Of a DNA stretch of 64,000 nt, positions 8,589-17,529 are shown piece after piece; positions within the stretch are counted from its first letter, which is position 1; each line of letters begins with the position of its first letter. The stretch spans positions 17,764-81,763 of the forward strand of contig NZ_JADIVZ010000017.1 of NCBI RefSeq assembly GCF_015319165.1, given 5' to 3'. Under the pieces are notes generated by a model. It searched no databases. It worked only from the letters and a program-made list of their open reading frames with translations, and was not told the DNA's origin. This DNA comes from Nocardioides acrostichi. Lineage in GTDB: Bacteria > Actinomycetota > Actinomycetes > Propionibacteriales > Nocardioidaceae. The position numbers were made by a program, and so were the translations under genes.

Positions 8589-10934
8589 GTGGTTCCTCCC
8601 CGACCCCCGGCTGCGGCAGCGCGCCGTCGGGTCGTGTCCGCGCTCCTGCTCGCCTGGCTGACCAGCGCCGTGGCCCTGACCGGCGCCGTGATCGCGCCCG
8701 CCCACGCCGAGCTGCCGGACGGCGCCGACCCGCTCGCGGTGACGATCGACCGGCTCACACCCGGCCAGATCCCGCGCAGCGGGAACATCACGATCAGCGG
8801 CACCATCACCAACCGCGACGACCAGCCCTGGACCACCCTCAACGTCTACCCGTACCGCAGTCTCACCCCGATGACCACGGCCGCCGAGGTCGCCGGCAGC
8901 CTCTCGGTCGACACCCACCAGGAGATCGGGGCTCGGGTCACCGACCCGGGTCCGTACCAGACCATCGACGAGCTCGACCCCGGACAGACCACCACGTACT
9001 CCATCACCGTGCCGCGATCTCGGCTCGGACTGACCGAGCAGGGCGTGTACTGGTTCGGCGTGCACGTGCTCGCGCAGCGCGATGCGCCCCGCGACGGGAT
9101 CGCCGACGGGCGGGCGCTCACGCTGATGCCGCTCGTCGACACCGGGCGCCGGGTGCCCGACCGGCAGCCCGTCTCCGTCGTCGTGCCGCTGCGCTCGCAG
9201 GTGACCTACGCACCCGACGGATCGCTCGCCGACCCGGAGGGCTTCGCCGAGCTGCTGGGGTCCGGCGGACGGCTCGGGGCCCTGGTCGACCTGGGGCTCC
9301 AGGCGGCGCGGCGCGGCAAGGCCGCCCATCTCACCTGGCTGGTCGACCCCGCCGTCGTCGACGCGGCGGCGCGCCTGGCAGCGGGCAACCCGCCCCGCTC
9401 GATCGCACCGACGATCGATCCCGACGCCACGTCGGGTTCCAGCGCCTCCCCCGACCCGACCGAGAACCCGACCGACGACTCGACCGACGACTCGACCGAC
9501 GAGCCCACCAGCCCGGCGTCCACGCTCACCGCGAGCGGCCAGGCGAGCGCCGGCAGCGACGACGCCTCCCCGAGCGGGGAGACCAGCTCGACCAGTCCGG
9601 TGCCGAACCCACCCGACTCCGTCGACCCGTCCTCGCTGGATCCCACCCTCGAGGCAGCCGCCGACCGGGCTGCGTCGTTCCTCGCCGACCTCTCGCGGGT
9701 CCTCGAGTCCGGCGGCCAGGTGCTCGCCCTGCCGTACGGCGACGTCGACCTCGCCGCCGCGGCGGAGTACGACGACGAGGCCTATCCCCGGGCGCGACGA
9801 CGTTCCGGCGACACGCTCGGAAGCCTCGGCATCGCGACGTCTCCCGGTCTCGCGACGCCGTCCGGCTTCCTCGACCTCGCCGGGATCGACGCCGCCGAGC
9901 CGGACGAGACGCTGCTACTCACCGACCGGGCGATCCGAGGCGGTGCGGCCGCTGCGGTGGTGCGCACCGTCGACGGGCACCGCGTGGTCACGACCTCCGG
10001 GGGCACCAGCGAGGGGGGCCCGGGAGCCCAGCCGTTGAGCACCCTCTCCCTGCGTCAACGGATCCTCAGCGACGCCGCCGTGCGCGCGCTCGCAGGTGAG
10101 CAGGGCCGGCCCCTGGTCGTGGTCCTGCCCAAGTGGTGGACCCCTGACGATCCGGCCGCTCTGCTCTCGCAGCTGCGCACCGCCTGGACCCGTGTCGCCA
10201 CCGTCGGGAAGGCTACGGACGGCTTGGCCGCCACGCCGGTGCGCGGCGACCTGCGCTACCCCGGCTGGGAGCGCGACGCCGAGCTCCCGGCGTCCAGCTT
10301 CGCGACCTCCGCGCAGCTCGTCGACACCGGCGACACCCTCCAGCAGGTGCTGACCCTCAACGACCAGGTCGGCAGTCTGGTCTCGGCCCAAGCCTTCACG
10401 GGCGTCTCGTACGCCGACCGCCGCAACCCCGCCGTGGCGTCGCGTGCGCTCATCGGGGCCACGAGCTACCTGACGACCCTCCTGGGCCGGATCACCGTGT
10501 CGACGCCGCCCGGCGTCACCCTCTCCAGCGCCAGCGGCGGACTGCCCGCCACCATCGTCAACCACCTCGACCAGCCGGTGACGGTGGCGCTCGACGTGCA
10601 CTCGACCCCACCGATGAAGGTCCGAGTGCCGCAGAGCGTCGAGGTCGAGCCCGACGGGCAGGTGAGCGTGCTGCTCGAGGCGACCACCGAGCAAGAAGGC
10701 CTGCACAACGTCACGATCTCCCTCACCGACCGCAACGGCGCCGCGATCGGCAGCGAGGCCTCGCTGCCGATCCGCGCCGCCGAGGTGAGCAACGTGATCT
10801 GGCTCGTGATCGGGTCCGGTGCCGGCCTGCTGCTGGTCGCCATCGTCGTGCGCGTCGTCCGCCGGATCCGCGGCGAGCGCCCCGGCTCCCAGCGCACGAG
10901 CGGTCCCGCGGAGCTGGCGGAGCCGACATCGTGA
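8589..10934 (+). CDS. DUF6049 family secreted membrane-anchored protein
   Basis: It is a 781-aa envelope protein equivalent in position to Rv3909, upstream of MurJ. GTG 8589 opens an Arg-rich n-region, a hydrophobic core (LLLAWLTSAVALTGAVI) and a likely signal cleavage after AHA. A large extracytoplasmic part follows, interrupted at about residues 280-350 by an acidic Ser/Thr/Pro low-complexity insert encoded by near-perfect 12-bp repeats (around 9470-9500, reading TDDSTDDSTDE). A membrane anchor lies near residues 736-758 (VIWLVIGSGAGLLLVAIVV), leaving a short Arg-rich cytoplasmic tail. The function of the family is not established. Translational coupling to murJ (GTGA overlap) points to peptidoglycan precursor export. 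Confidence 0.85.
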   Translation: MVPPRPPAAAARRRVVSALLLAWLTSAVALTGAVIAPAHAELPDGADPLAVTIDRLTPGQIPRSGNITISGTITNRDDQPWTTLNVYPYRSLTPMTTAAEVAGSLSVDTHQEIGARVTDPGPYQTIDELDPGQTTTYSITVPRSRLGLTEQGVYWFGVHVLAQRDAPRDGIADGRALTLMPLVDTGRRVPDRQPVSVVVPLRSQVTYAPDGSLADPEGFAELLGSGGRLGALVDLGLQAARRGKAAHLTWLVDPAVVDAAARLAAGNPPRSIAPTIDPDATSGSSASPDPTENPTDDSTDDSTDEPTSPASTLTASGQASAGSDDASPSGETSSTSPVPNPPDSVDPSSLDPTLEAAADRAASFLADLSRVLESGGQVLALPYGDVDLAAAAEYDDEAYPRARRRSGDTLGSLGIATSPGLATPSGFLDLAGIDAAEPDETLLLTDRAIRGGAAAAVVRTVDGHRVVTTSGGTSEGGPGAQPLSTLSLRQRILSDAAVRALAGEQGRPLVVVLPKWWTPDDPAALLSQLRTAWTRVATVGKATDGLAATPVRGDLRYPGWERDAELPASSFATSAQLVDTGDTLQQVLTLNDQVGSLVSAQAFTGVSYADRRNPAVASRALIGATSYLTTLLGRITVSTPPGVTLSSASGGLPATIVNHLDQPVTVALDVHSTPPMKVRVPQSVEVEPDGQVSVLLEATTEQEGLHNVTISLTDRNGAAIGSEASLPIRAAEVSNVIWLVIGSGAGLLLVAIVVRVVRRIRGERPGSQRTSGPAELAEPTS

Positions 10935-12571
10935 GCGACGCCACGGCCGAGCGCAGCTCGGTGCTGTCGTCGTCGGCGGTGATGGCCGCCGGGACGACGT
11001 TCTCCCGGGCCAGCGGCTACCTGCGGGCCCTGCTCCTGGCCGCGGCTCTGGGCAACGCGGTGCACGCCGACGCGTTCACGATCGCCAACACGATCCCGAA
11101 CATGCTCTACATCTTGTTGGCAGGCGGCGTGTTCAACGCCGTCCTCGTGCCGCAGCTGGTGCGAGCCCTCAAGGTCGACGCAGACGGCGGCGCGGCGTAC
11201 ACGAACCGCGTCATGACCCTGGCCGTCCTCTTCCTCGCGGGCGTCACGCTCGTGCTGGTCGTGGCCGCTCCGCTGGTGGTCGACCTGCTGACGTCGTCGC
11301 GCTTCCCGCCCGACGTTCGCGACTCCACCGTCGTCTTCGCCCGGCTCTGCCTACCGCAGGTGTTCTTCTACGGCATGTTCGTGCTGGTCGGGCAGGTGCT
11401 CAACGCCCGCGGCCGGTTCGGGCCGATGATGTGGGCGCCCATCGCGAACAACGTGATCGCCGTCGGCACCCTGATCGTCTACCTCGTGGTGTTCGGGGCG
11501 GCGCGAGGCCCCGAGCGGGTCGGCGGCTACACGGGTAGCCAGGAGCTCCTGCTCGGCGTCGGGTCGACCCTGGGCATCGCCGTCCAACTCCTGGTGCTGC
11601 TGCCGTATCTGCGCGCCACCGGGTTCCGGTTCTCGCCGCGGTTCGACTTCCGCGGCACCGGACTGGGCCACACCCTGCGGCTGGGCACCTGGACGGTGCT
11701 GTTCGTCGTCGTCAACCAGATCGCCTACACGGTCGTGGTGCGGCTGGCCTCCTCGGGAACGGCCGGGGGCAACCCCGAGGGCACCGGCAACACGGTGTAC
11801 TCCAGCACCTTCCTCATCGCGATGGTGCCCCACTCGATCATCACCGTCTCGCTGGCGACCGCGATCCTGCCGCGTCTCTCGGCCGCGGCCGCCGACGGCC
11901 ACCTCTCCGACCTGGCTGACACCGTGGCGGGAACCCTGCGTACGGCGCTCGCGGTGATCGTGCCGTTCGGTGCCCTGCTGCCGCTGTTGGCGCCCGACCT
12001 GGCGCGCATCCTCTTCGGCTACGGCGCCGCGGCGGCGACCGTGGAGAACTTCGCCCCCACCCTCGCGCTGTTCGGCCCGGCCCTGGTGTTCTTCACGATG
12101 CACTACTTGATGCTGCGTGGGTTCTACGCCCTCGAGCAGACCCGGGGGGTGTTCATCAACCAGTGCGCGGTGGCGACGGTGAACATCGCGGTCGCCGTCT
12201 GTCTCGTCGCGCTCACCGACGCCGCGGCCACCGCACCCTCGCTCGTCGTGGCGTACGGGGCGGCGTACCTGGTCGGCGCCGTGCTCTCCTACGTCACGCT
12301 CGGACGCCGGGTGGGCGGCCTGCCCGGCGCCACGCTGCTGCGCTTCGGCATCCGGCTCGTCGCCGTCACGGCCATCTCGACCGGCGTGGCCACCCTGGTC
12401 ATGGTCGGGCTGCGAGAGGTCGTGGCCGACGAGTCCAAGCTCGGGGCTCTGGCCGTCGTCGCCGCGGCCGGGGCCGCCGACGTCGTGTGCTTCGTGGCGC
12501 TGGCCCGCGTGTTCGGTCTCAGCGAGGTCACGGCCGTGCTCAGCACCGTGCTGCGCCGCGCCGGACGCTGA
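10931..12571 (+). CDS. murJ: Lipid II flippase MurJ (MviN)
   Basis: It moves lipid-linked peptidoglycan precursor across the membrane. It is 546 aa and almost wholly hydrophobic, with about 14 transmembrane helices. The N-terminus shows AAGTTFSRASGYLRALLLA and then HADAFTIANTIPNMLYILLAGG, the conserved MurJ signature; the central PHSIITVSLATAILPRLS is also typical. GTG 10931 overlaps the DUF6049 stop. In mycobacteria the MurJ polypeptide continues into a cytoplasmic pseudokinase and an extracellular domain. Here MurJ ends after its membrane domain and that part is the next, separate gene. Confidence 0.95.
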   Translation: MSDATAERSSVLSSSAVMAAGTTFSRASGYLRALLLAAALGNAVHADAFTIANTIPNMLYILLAGGVFNAVLVPQLVRALKVDADGGAAYTNRVMTLAVLFLAGVTLVLVVAAPLVVDLLTSSRFPPDVRDSTVVFARLCLPQVFFYGMFVLVGQVLNARGRFGPMMWAPIANNVIAVGTLIVYLVVFGAARGPERVGGYTGSQELLLGVGSTLGIAVQLLVLLPYLRATGFRFSPRFDFRGTGLGHTLRLGTWTVLFVVVNQIAYTVVVRLASSGTAGGNPEGTGNTVYSSTFLIAMVPHSIITVSLATAILPRLSAAAADGHLSDLADTVAGTLRTALAVIVPFGALLPLLAPDLARILFGYGAAAATVENFAPTLALFGPALVFFTMHYLMLRGFYALEQTRGVFINQCAVATVNIAVAVCLVALTDAAATAPSLVVAYGAAYLVGAVLSYVTLGRRVGGLPGATLLRFGIRLVAVTAISTGVATLVMVGLREVVADESKLGALAVVAAAGAADVVCFVALARVFGLSEVTAVLSTVLRRAGR

Positions 12572-12671
12572 CGCAGCTTCTCGAGGTCCACCCCTGCGTC
12601 GGCTCCGGGATCTACCATGGCCTCACAGCCACCAGACCGTCGCGCCCTCGCGGGCCAGTCCTAGGAGCAGC

Positions 12672-14492
12672 GTGCCCACCTCGATCCGGCCCGGCGACGT
12701 GCTCGCGGGCCGGTACCGACTCGTCGACCTCCTCAGCGAGAGCGCAGGGGGCCGGTTCTGGCGCGCCTACGACGGAGTGCTCCAGCGGCACGTGGCCCTG
12801 CACGTCATCGCGGCCGACGACCGGCGCGCCGGTGGACTCATGGAGGCGGCGCGGCGCTCGGCCACCGTCGTCGACCAGCACCTGCTGCGCGTCCTCGACG
12901 CCGAACGCGAGGGCGACCTCTGCTACGTCGTCAACGAGTGGGGCAAGGGCACCTCGCTCGACATCATGCTGGCCGCCGGCGGCGTGCTGTCACCGCGTCG
13001 GGCCGCCTGGGTGGTCTCCGAGGTCGCCGCGGCCTGCGTCGTGGCGCACCGTGGTGGGGTGCCGCACGGTCGGTTGAGCCCCGAGAGCGTCCTCATCGAC
13101 ACCTCCGGAGCCGTCCGGGTGATCGGCTGGAGCGTCGATGCTGCCCTGCACGGTCTCCCGCCGGGCGATCCCGCTCACGACGTGCAGGATCTCGCGGGCC
13201 TGCTCTACGCGGCGCTGACCGGACGCTGGGCCGGGCCCTCGCCGTCCGCCATGCCGCCGGCCCCTCGCGATCACGGGCAGGTGCTGCGTCCCCGTCAGGT
13301 GCGCGCGGGCATCCCGCGCCAGCTCGATGTCGTCTGCGAGCAGATACTCGGCTCGACCGAGGGCCGGGCGCACGCGCGAGGCGTCGAGTCGGCGCTCGAC
13401 GTGCAGGCGGCTCTGACCGAGTTCGTCGGCGATCCCGCGGGCATCCCCGAGGCGCTGCTGGTGCGGCTCGTGCACCGCCACTCCCCGGTCGTGCTGCCCG
13501 GCGTACCCGAGTTCGAGATCAAGGATCCCGACGTGCCGACCCGCGCACCGGAGCCGGATCCCGCTCCCGAGCCCGACCCGGAGCCGGAGGGCGAGCCGAC
13601 CCAGGCCTCGCTGCCGGCCTTCATCGCCGAGCCGGAGCCGCGAGACGACGACGCTCCCACGCTCGCCACTCCCGCCGTGCCGCCGCCGGAGCCCGAGCCC
13701 GAGCGCCCGCTGTTCGCCCCAGATCCCACCGACGGTGGCCCGGTGCGGCGGGCCCGGGTGCGCAACGAGCCCGGACCCGAGCCGGCCGACTACTGGCCGT
13801 GGGAGACCGACGCCGGCCGCGTCACCGGCTCCGTGCCGGTGTACGAGGACCCCGACGAGGCCGACGACGGCGTGCCGGGCCGCAGCACGCTGCGGCTGGC
13901 CGTGCTGCTGCTCACCGCCATGGTGCTGCTGGTCGGCATCGCGGTGGCGTTCAACCTCGGACGCGGTCGCACCCCGCTCGGAGCGGTGCCCGACGACTCC
14001 TCGAGCCAGTCCTCGAGCAGCACGCCGACCACGGCGGCTCCGTCTCCCGTCGCGGGCATCACCGCGACCTCGCTCGACCCCCAGGGTGACGACGGCGAAG
14101 AGCACCCCGAGGAGGTCGGCGACGCCCTCGACGGCAACCCCGACACCGCGTGGAGCACCCTCACCTACAAGCAGCAGTTCGGCCCGGCCGGGCTCAAGAC
14201 CGGGCTCGGGCTGGTGCTCGATCTCGGCTCGAGCCAGCAGGTCAGCGAGGTCGACCTGAGCCTGGTCGGCCAGCCGACCGGCGTCCAGGTGTTCGTCACC
14301 GACGCCGCGCCCACCACGAGCCCGGCCGATGCCGGCCTGGAGCCACTCGCCGAGGTCTCGGCCGGGGCCCAGGAGAAGATCCCGCTCGACCAGCCGCAGG
14401 AGGGGCGCTACGTCGTGATCTGGCTGACGTCGTTGCCGTCGGTGTCGGGTGGGTTCCGCGGCGGCATCTCCGAGCTCTCGGTACTGTCGTGA
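12672..14492 (+). CDS. Membrane-anchored pseudokinase (MviN C-terminal-like) protein
   Basis: It is 606 aa. Residues 7-270 have a Ser/Thr-kinase fold beginning GDVLAGRYRLVDLL, but the catalytic residues are missing: the VAVK lysine position reads VALHVI, the HRDxKPxN loop reads HGRLSPESV, and DFG is replaced by IGWS. A Pro/Glu-rich linker (about 285-370) leads to a membrane helix at about 405-428 and a C-terminal outside domain with a discoidin-like beta pattern (DGNPDTAWSTLTY). This matches the C-terminal half of mycobacterial MviN, whose pseudokinase is phosphorylated by PknB and bound by FhaA; both partners are encoded in this window. The start GTG 12672 has AGGAG upstream. Lack of kinase activity is inferred from the motifs. 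Confidence 0.88.
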   Translation: MPTSIRPGDVLAGRYRLVDLLSESAGGRFWRAYDGVLQRHVALHVIAADDRRAGGLMEAARRSATVVDQHLLRVLDAEREGDLCYVVNEWGKGTSLDIMLAAGGVLSPRRAAWVVSEVAAACVVAHRGGVPHGRLSPESVLIDTSGAVRVIGWSVDAALHGLPPGDPAHDVQDLAGLLYAALTGRWAGPSPSAMPPAPRDHGQVLRPRQVRAGIPRQLDVVCEQILGSTEGRAHARGVESALDVQAALTEFVGDPAGIPEALLVRLVHRHSPVVLPGVPEFEIKDPDVPTRAPEPDPAPEPDPEPEGEPTQASLPAFIAEPEPRDDDAPTLATPAVPPPEPEPERPLFAPDPTDGGPVRRARVRNEPGPEPADYWPWETDAGRVTGSVPVYEDPDEADDGVPGRSTLRLAVLLLTAMVLLVGIAVAFNLGRGRTPLGAVPDDSSSQSSSSTPTTAAPSPVAGITATSLDPQGDDGEEHPEEVGDALDGNPDTAWSTLTYKQQFGPAGLKTGLGLVLDLGSSQQVSEVDLSLVGQPTGVQVFVTDAAPTTSPADAGLEPLAEVSAGAQEKIPLDQPQEGRYVVIWLTSLPSVSGGFRGGISELSVLS

Positions 14493-15175
14493 TCCCGGGC
14501 GCCGGCAGCCCCTGGGGCGACCACGACGACCACGCGTTGCTGGCCGCCCACGTGCGGGGCGAGCCCGACGCGTTCGGCGAACTGTTCGCCCGGCACCGCG
14601 ACCGGCTCTGGGCGGTGGCGCTGCGCACGATGGGCAACCCGGACGACGCCGCCGACGGCCTCCAGGACGCTCTCATCGCCGCCTACCGCCGCGCCGAAAC
14701 GTTCCGCGGCGACTGCGCAGTCACGACCTGGCTTCACCGGGTGGTCGTGAACGCCTGCCTCGACCGGCTCCGGGCGCTGAATGTGCGCCGCGCCGAACCG
14801 CTGCCCGACGACGTCGAGGAGTACGCCCGGGCGGGCCGCGACCGTCCTGCCCCGCTCGACCCCTCCGTCGCGACCGAGGTCTCGGAGCAGCGCGGTCTCG
14901 TACTGCGGGCGCTGCGCGAACTGCCCGACGAGCAGCGGGCCGCGATCGTGCTGGTCGATCTCGAGGGTCACTCCGTCGCCGAGGTCGCCGAGATGCTCCA
15001 ATGCGCTCCCGGCACCGTGAAGTCGCGCTGCTCGCGTGGCCGGGCCCGGCTGGCCCGGCTGCTCGCTCCTCTGCTCGAGGAGGCCGACGGCGGCCCCGGA
15101 GCCACGCCGGCACGGAACCCGCAGTCCGCGCGCGCCGTCCCACCCACGCAGCCGCGGGCTCCTCCCGCGGGCTGA
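14489..15175 (+). CDS. sigM: ECF sigma factor, SigM family
   Basis: It is a 228-aa extracytoplasmic-function sigma factor. Region 2 spans about residues 20-90 (AFGELFARHRDRLWAVALR, DDAADGLQDALIAAYR, TWLHRVVVNACLDRLR). Region 4 spans about 140-190 (LRELPDEQRAAIVLVDLEG, SVAEVAEMLQCAPGTVKSR). The last 30 residues are Pro/Arg-rich. GTG 14489 overlaps the pseudokinase stop (GTGA), so it is translated from the murJ operon transcript. The order murJ-pseudokinase-sigM-(anti-sigma)-trxB-trxA is the same as Rv3910-Rv3914, so it probably answers envelope or redox stress through the next gene. Confidence 0.92.
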   Translation: MIPGAGSPWGDHDDHALLAAHVRGEPDAFGELFARHRDRLWAVALRTMGNPDDAADGLQDALIAAYRRAETFRGDCAVTTWLHRVVVNACLDRLRALNVRRAEPLPDDVEEYARAGRDRPAPLDPSVATEVSEQRGLVLRALRELPDEQRAAIVLVDLEGHSVAEVAEMLQCAPGTVKSRCSRGRARLARLLAPLLEEADGGPGATPARNPQSARAVPPTQPRAPPAG

Positions 15176-15220
15176 GCGACCCGACCCGAGTCCATCCCCG
15201 TCCAGCACCCCGAGGTTCTC

Positions 15221-15988
15221 GTGCCCGATCCGCTGCCCCATGAGCAGGATGCGCACCTGCGCGCCCTCCTCGCCGGTGCGCGCCATCGCGAGCCGATGCC
15301 GGCCGAGGTCGTCGACCGGCTCGACGGCGTCCTCGCCCGACTGGCCGCCGGCGAGCTCGGCCCGCCGGCCGAACCGGTCCCGGACTCACCGCCCGCGTCG
15401 GCAGCGGTGGTCGATCTCGGGCGCCGACGCCGACGCCGCGTCGGCGCGCTGCTGGCCGCCGCTGCGGTCGTGCTGGTCGTCGGTGCGGGCATCGGCCAGC
15501 TCGTGCGCTCCGGCGTGTCGTCCGGAGACGACAGCGCCTCCTCGGCCGCCGCCGACCGCGACAGCAGTCTCTCGGAGTCCGCGCAGTCGCCGGACGCCCG
15601 GAACCCCCAGGACTTGGCCTCCTCCGAGAGCCTGCTCACCGATGGCTCGGGGGCGGCCGGGGGCGAGGCCGGCCGCATCATCGTGCTCGAGGGGGCCCTA
15701 CCGGCCGTCACCGACGACGGCTTCGCCACGACCGCCTCACGCGTGCGCCAGCGGCTGGGGGCCCGCAACGCCGCCTCCTCCGCCTCCGACAGCGCCGCAC
15801 CTCGCGCGAGTCGGGAGTGGCAGGGCTGCGCACCCGCCGACTGGGGCAAGGGTCGTCTGGTCGCGGTGCGCTACGACGGCGGCCCGGCCGTGCTCGCCTT
15901 CCGGCCCGCCGTGGGCGAGATCGAGGTGGTCGACCTGCTCCAGTGCGGCACGGCCGCCGTGCTGCGCACCGCCACGCTGCAGCGCTGA
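15221..15988 (+). CDS. Probable SigM anti-sigma factor, single-pass membrane protein
   Basis: It is 255 aa from GTG 15221, 45 bp after sigM. The cytoplasmic N-terminus (about 1-70) is helical (HLRALLAGAR, VVDRLDGVLARLAAGEL), then a basic stop-transfer RRRRR precedes a membrane helix at about 74-94. The outside part is a Ser/Ala/Asp-rich linker followed by a small folded region with two cysteines (QGCAPADWGKGRL and LLQCGTAAVL) that could form a disulfide. No zinc-binding HxxxCxxC motif is present. The position equals Rv3912, reported as the anti-SigM protein; the role here is inferred from position and topology. Confidence 0.7.
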   Translation: MPDPLPHEQDAHLRALLAGARHREPMPAEVVDRLDGVLARLAAGELGPPAEPVPDSPPASAAVVDLGRRRRRRVGALLAAAAVVLVVGAGIGQLVRSGVSSGDDSASSAAADRDSSLSESAQSPDARNPQDLASSESLLTDGSGAAGGEAGRIIVLEGALPAVTDDGFATTASRVRQRLGARNAASSASDSAAPRASREWQGCAPADWGKGRLVAVRYDGGPAVLAFRPAVGEIEVVDLLQCGTAAVLRTATLQR

Positions 15989-15998
15989 GGCCGTCGCA

Positions 15999-16025
15999 GG
16001 GAACAACGCTCCCCTACGATCGGTT
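15999..16025 (+). promoter_or_regulatory. SigR/SigH-type promoter upstream of trxB
   Basis: GGGAAC (15999-16004) and GTT (16023-16025) are separated by exactly 18 bases, matching the GGAAT/C-N18-19-GTT consensus of disulfide-stress ECF sigma factors that drive trxBA in Streptomyces and Mycobacterium. Transcription would begin about 55 bases before the trxB start. TACGAT (16015-16020) inside it could serve a housekeeping start. Confidence 0.6.
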
Positions 16026-16088
16026 CCACCCATCGGGCCGGTACCGACCGGCTGCACGGATTCGTGAGTCTTGAGGAGTGAAGCCTGC

Positions 16089-17093
16089 ATGGCCGAGAAC
16101 CAGGCCGTTCGCAACGTCATCGTCATCGGTTCGGGGCCTTCGGGGTACACGGCGGCCGTCTACGCGGCGCGCGCCAACCTCGAGCCCCTGGTGTTCGAGG
16201 GCTCGGTCACGGCCGGCGGCGCCCTCATGAACACCACCGAGGTCGAGAACTTCCCCGGCTTCCGCGACGGCATCATGGGCCCGGCGCTCATGGACGAGAT
16301 GCGCGCCCAGGCCGAGCGGTTCGGCGCCGAACTCGTCGCCGACGACATCGTCGAGGTCGACCTCACCGGCGAGGTGAAGGTCGTGAAGACCGCTACCGAC
16401 ACCTACTCGGCGCACAGCGTGATCCTCGCGACGGGGTCGGGCTACCGCAAGCTCGGTCTGCCCAACGAGGACGCGCTCTCGGGCCGCGGCGTCTCGTGGT
16501 GCGCGACCTGCGACGGCTTCTTCTTCCGTGAGCAGGAGATCGTGGTCGTCGGCGGCGGGGACTCCGCGGTCGAGGAGGCCACCTTCCTCACCCGGTTCGC
16601 CAGCAAGGTCACCATGCTGGTGCGCCGCGAGGAGCTGCGCGCCTCGGCCATCATGGCCGAGCGCGCGTTCGCCGACCCGAAGCTCGAGATCCGTTGGAAC
16701 TCCGCCGTCGACGAGATCCGCGGCACCGACAAGCTCGAGGGTCTCACCGTGCGCGACACCGTGACGGGCGAGACCTCCGACCTGCCCGCCACCGGTCTCT
16801 TCATCGCCATCGGTCATGACCCCCGCTCCGAGCTGCTCACGGGCCAGGTCGACCTCGACGACGAGGGCTACGTGCTGGTCGAGCACCCCTCCACCGGCAC
16901 CAACCTGCCCGGTGTCTTCGCCTGCGGCGACCTCGTCGACCACGTCTACCGCCAGGCGATCACCGCCGCTGGCACCGGCTGCGCCGCCGCCCTGGACGCC
17001 GAGCGCTACCTGGCCCAGCTCGATCACGTCGCTGCCAACGGTGCCGAGGCGCAGCAGCGTGCCGACGCCGAGATGGCCGTCGCCGGCGACTGA
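16089..17093 (+). CDS. trxB: Thioredoxin-disulfide reductase
   Basis: It reduces thioredoxin with NADPH via FAD in the cytosol. It is 334 aa. The FAD-binding motif IGSGPSGYTAAVYAA is at the N-terminus, the redox-active WCATC lies near residues 136-140, the NADPH motif VVVGGGDSAVEEA follows, and VFACGDLVDHVYRQAITAAG is the second FAD contact near the end. ATG 16089 has GAGGAG ten bases upstream; the TTG at 16071 is less likely. It is 109 bp upstream of trxA, and a disulfide-stress promoter precedes it. Confidence 0.97.
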   Translation: MAENQAVRNVIVIGSGPSGYTAAVYAARANLEPLVFEGSVTAGGALMNTTEVENFPGFRDGIMGPALMDEMRAQAERFGAELVADDIVEVDLTGEVKVVKTATDTYSAHSVILATGSGYRKLGLPNEDALSGRGVSWCATCDGFFFREQEIVVVGGGDSAVEEATFLTRFASKVTMLVRREELRASAIMAERAFADPKLEIRWNSAVDEIRGTDKLEGLTVRDTVTGETSDLPATGLFIAIGHDPRSELLTGQVDLDDEGYVLVEHPSTGTNLPGVFACGDLVDHVYRQAITAAGTGCAAALDAERYLAQLDHVAANGAEAQQRADAEMAVAGD

Positions 17094-17202
17094 CGACGTC
17101 CTCACCGGCCTGCGGTCGGCCAGGAATGGCCGCGGGCCCGGCGGCGTTGGGTCCACGGTCGCCGATCCACCTCGCATCAATCTCCGACGAAAGGGAACCA
17201 CC

Positions 17203-17529
17203 ATGGGAGCCATGTCAGCTGTCACCGACGCCGAGTTCGAGAGCCAGGTCCTCAAGGCCGACAAGCCGGTCCTCGTCGACTTCTGGGCCGAGTGGTGCGG
17301 TCCGTGCCGCCAGGTCTCGCCGATCCTCGACGAGATCGCGTCGACCCACGGTGAGAAGATGACGTTCTTGAAGATGAACGTCGACGAGAACCCGGTGACC
17401 CCGTCGTCCTACCGGGTCACCGGCATCCCGACGATCAACGTCTACTCCGGTGGCGAGGTCGTCAAGAGCATCGTCGGCGCCAAGCCCAAGGCGAGCCTGC
17501 TCAACGAGCTGAAGGACTTCTTGGGCTGA
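17203..17529 (+). CDS. trxA: Thioredoxin
   Basis: It is a 108-aa general disulfide reductase. The active site WCGPC is at residues 31-35 within VDFWAEWCGPC, and the conserved cis-proline segment is VTGIPTINVY. AAAGGGAA precedes ATG 17203 at good spacing; ATG 17212 is a less likely alternative. It is the partner of trxB upstream. Its 3' end overlaps the convergent GNAT gene by 29 bp. Confidence 0.96.
   Translation: MGAMSAVTDAEFESQVLKADKPVLVDFWAEWCGPCRQVSPILDEIASTHGEKMTFLKMNVDENPVTPSSYRVTGIPTINVYSGGEVVKSIVGAKPKASLLNELKDFLG

Noticed and set aside
9456..9500. Tandem 12-bp repeats in the DUF6049 gene as a separate element
   Set aside because: They are in frame and encode the Ser/Thr/Asp linker, so they belong to the protein's low-complexity segment.
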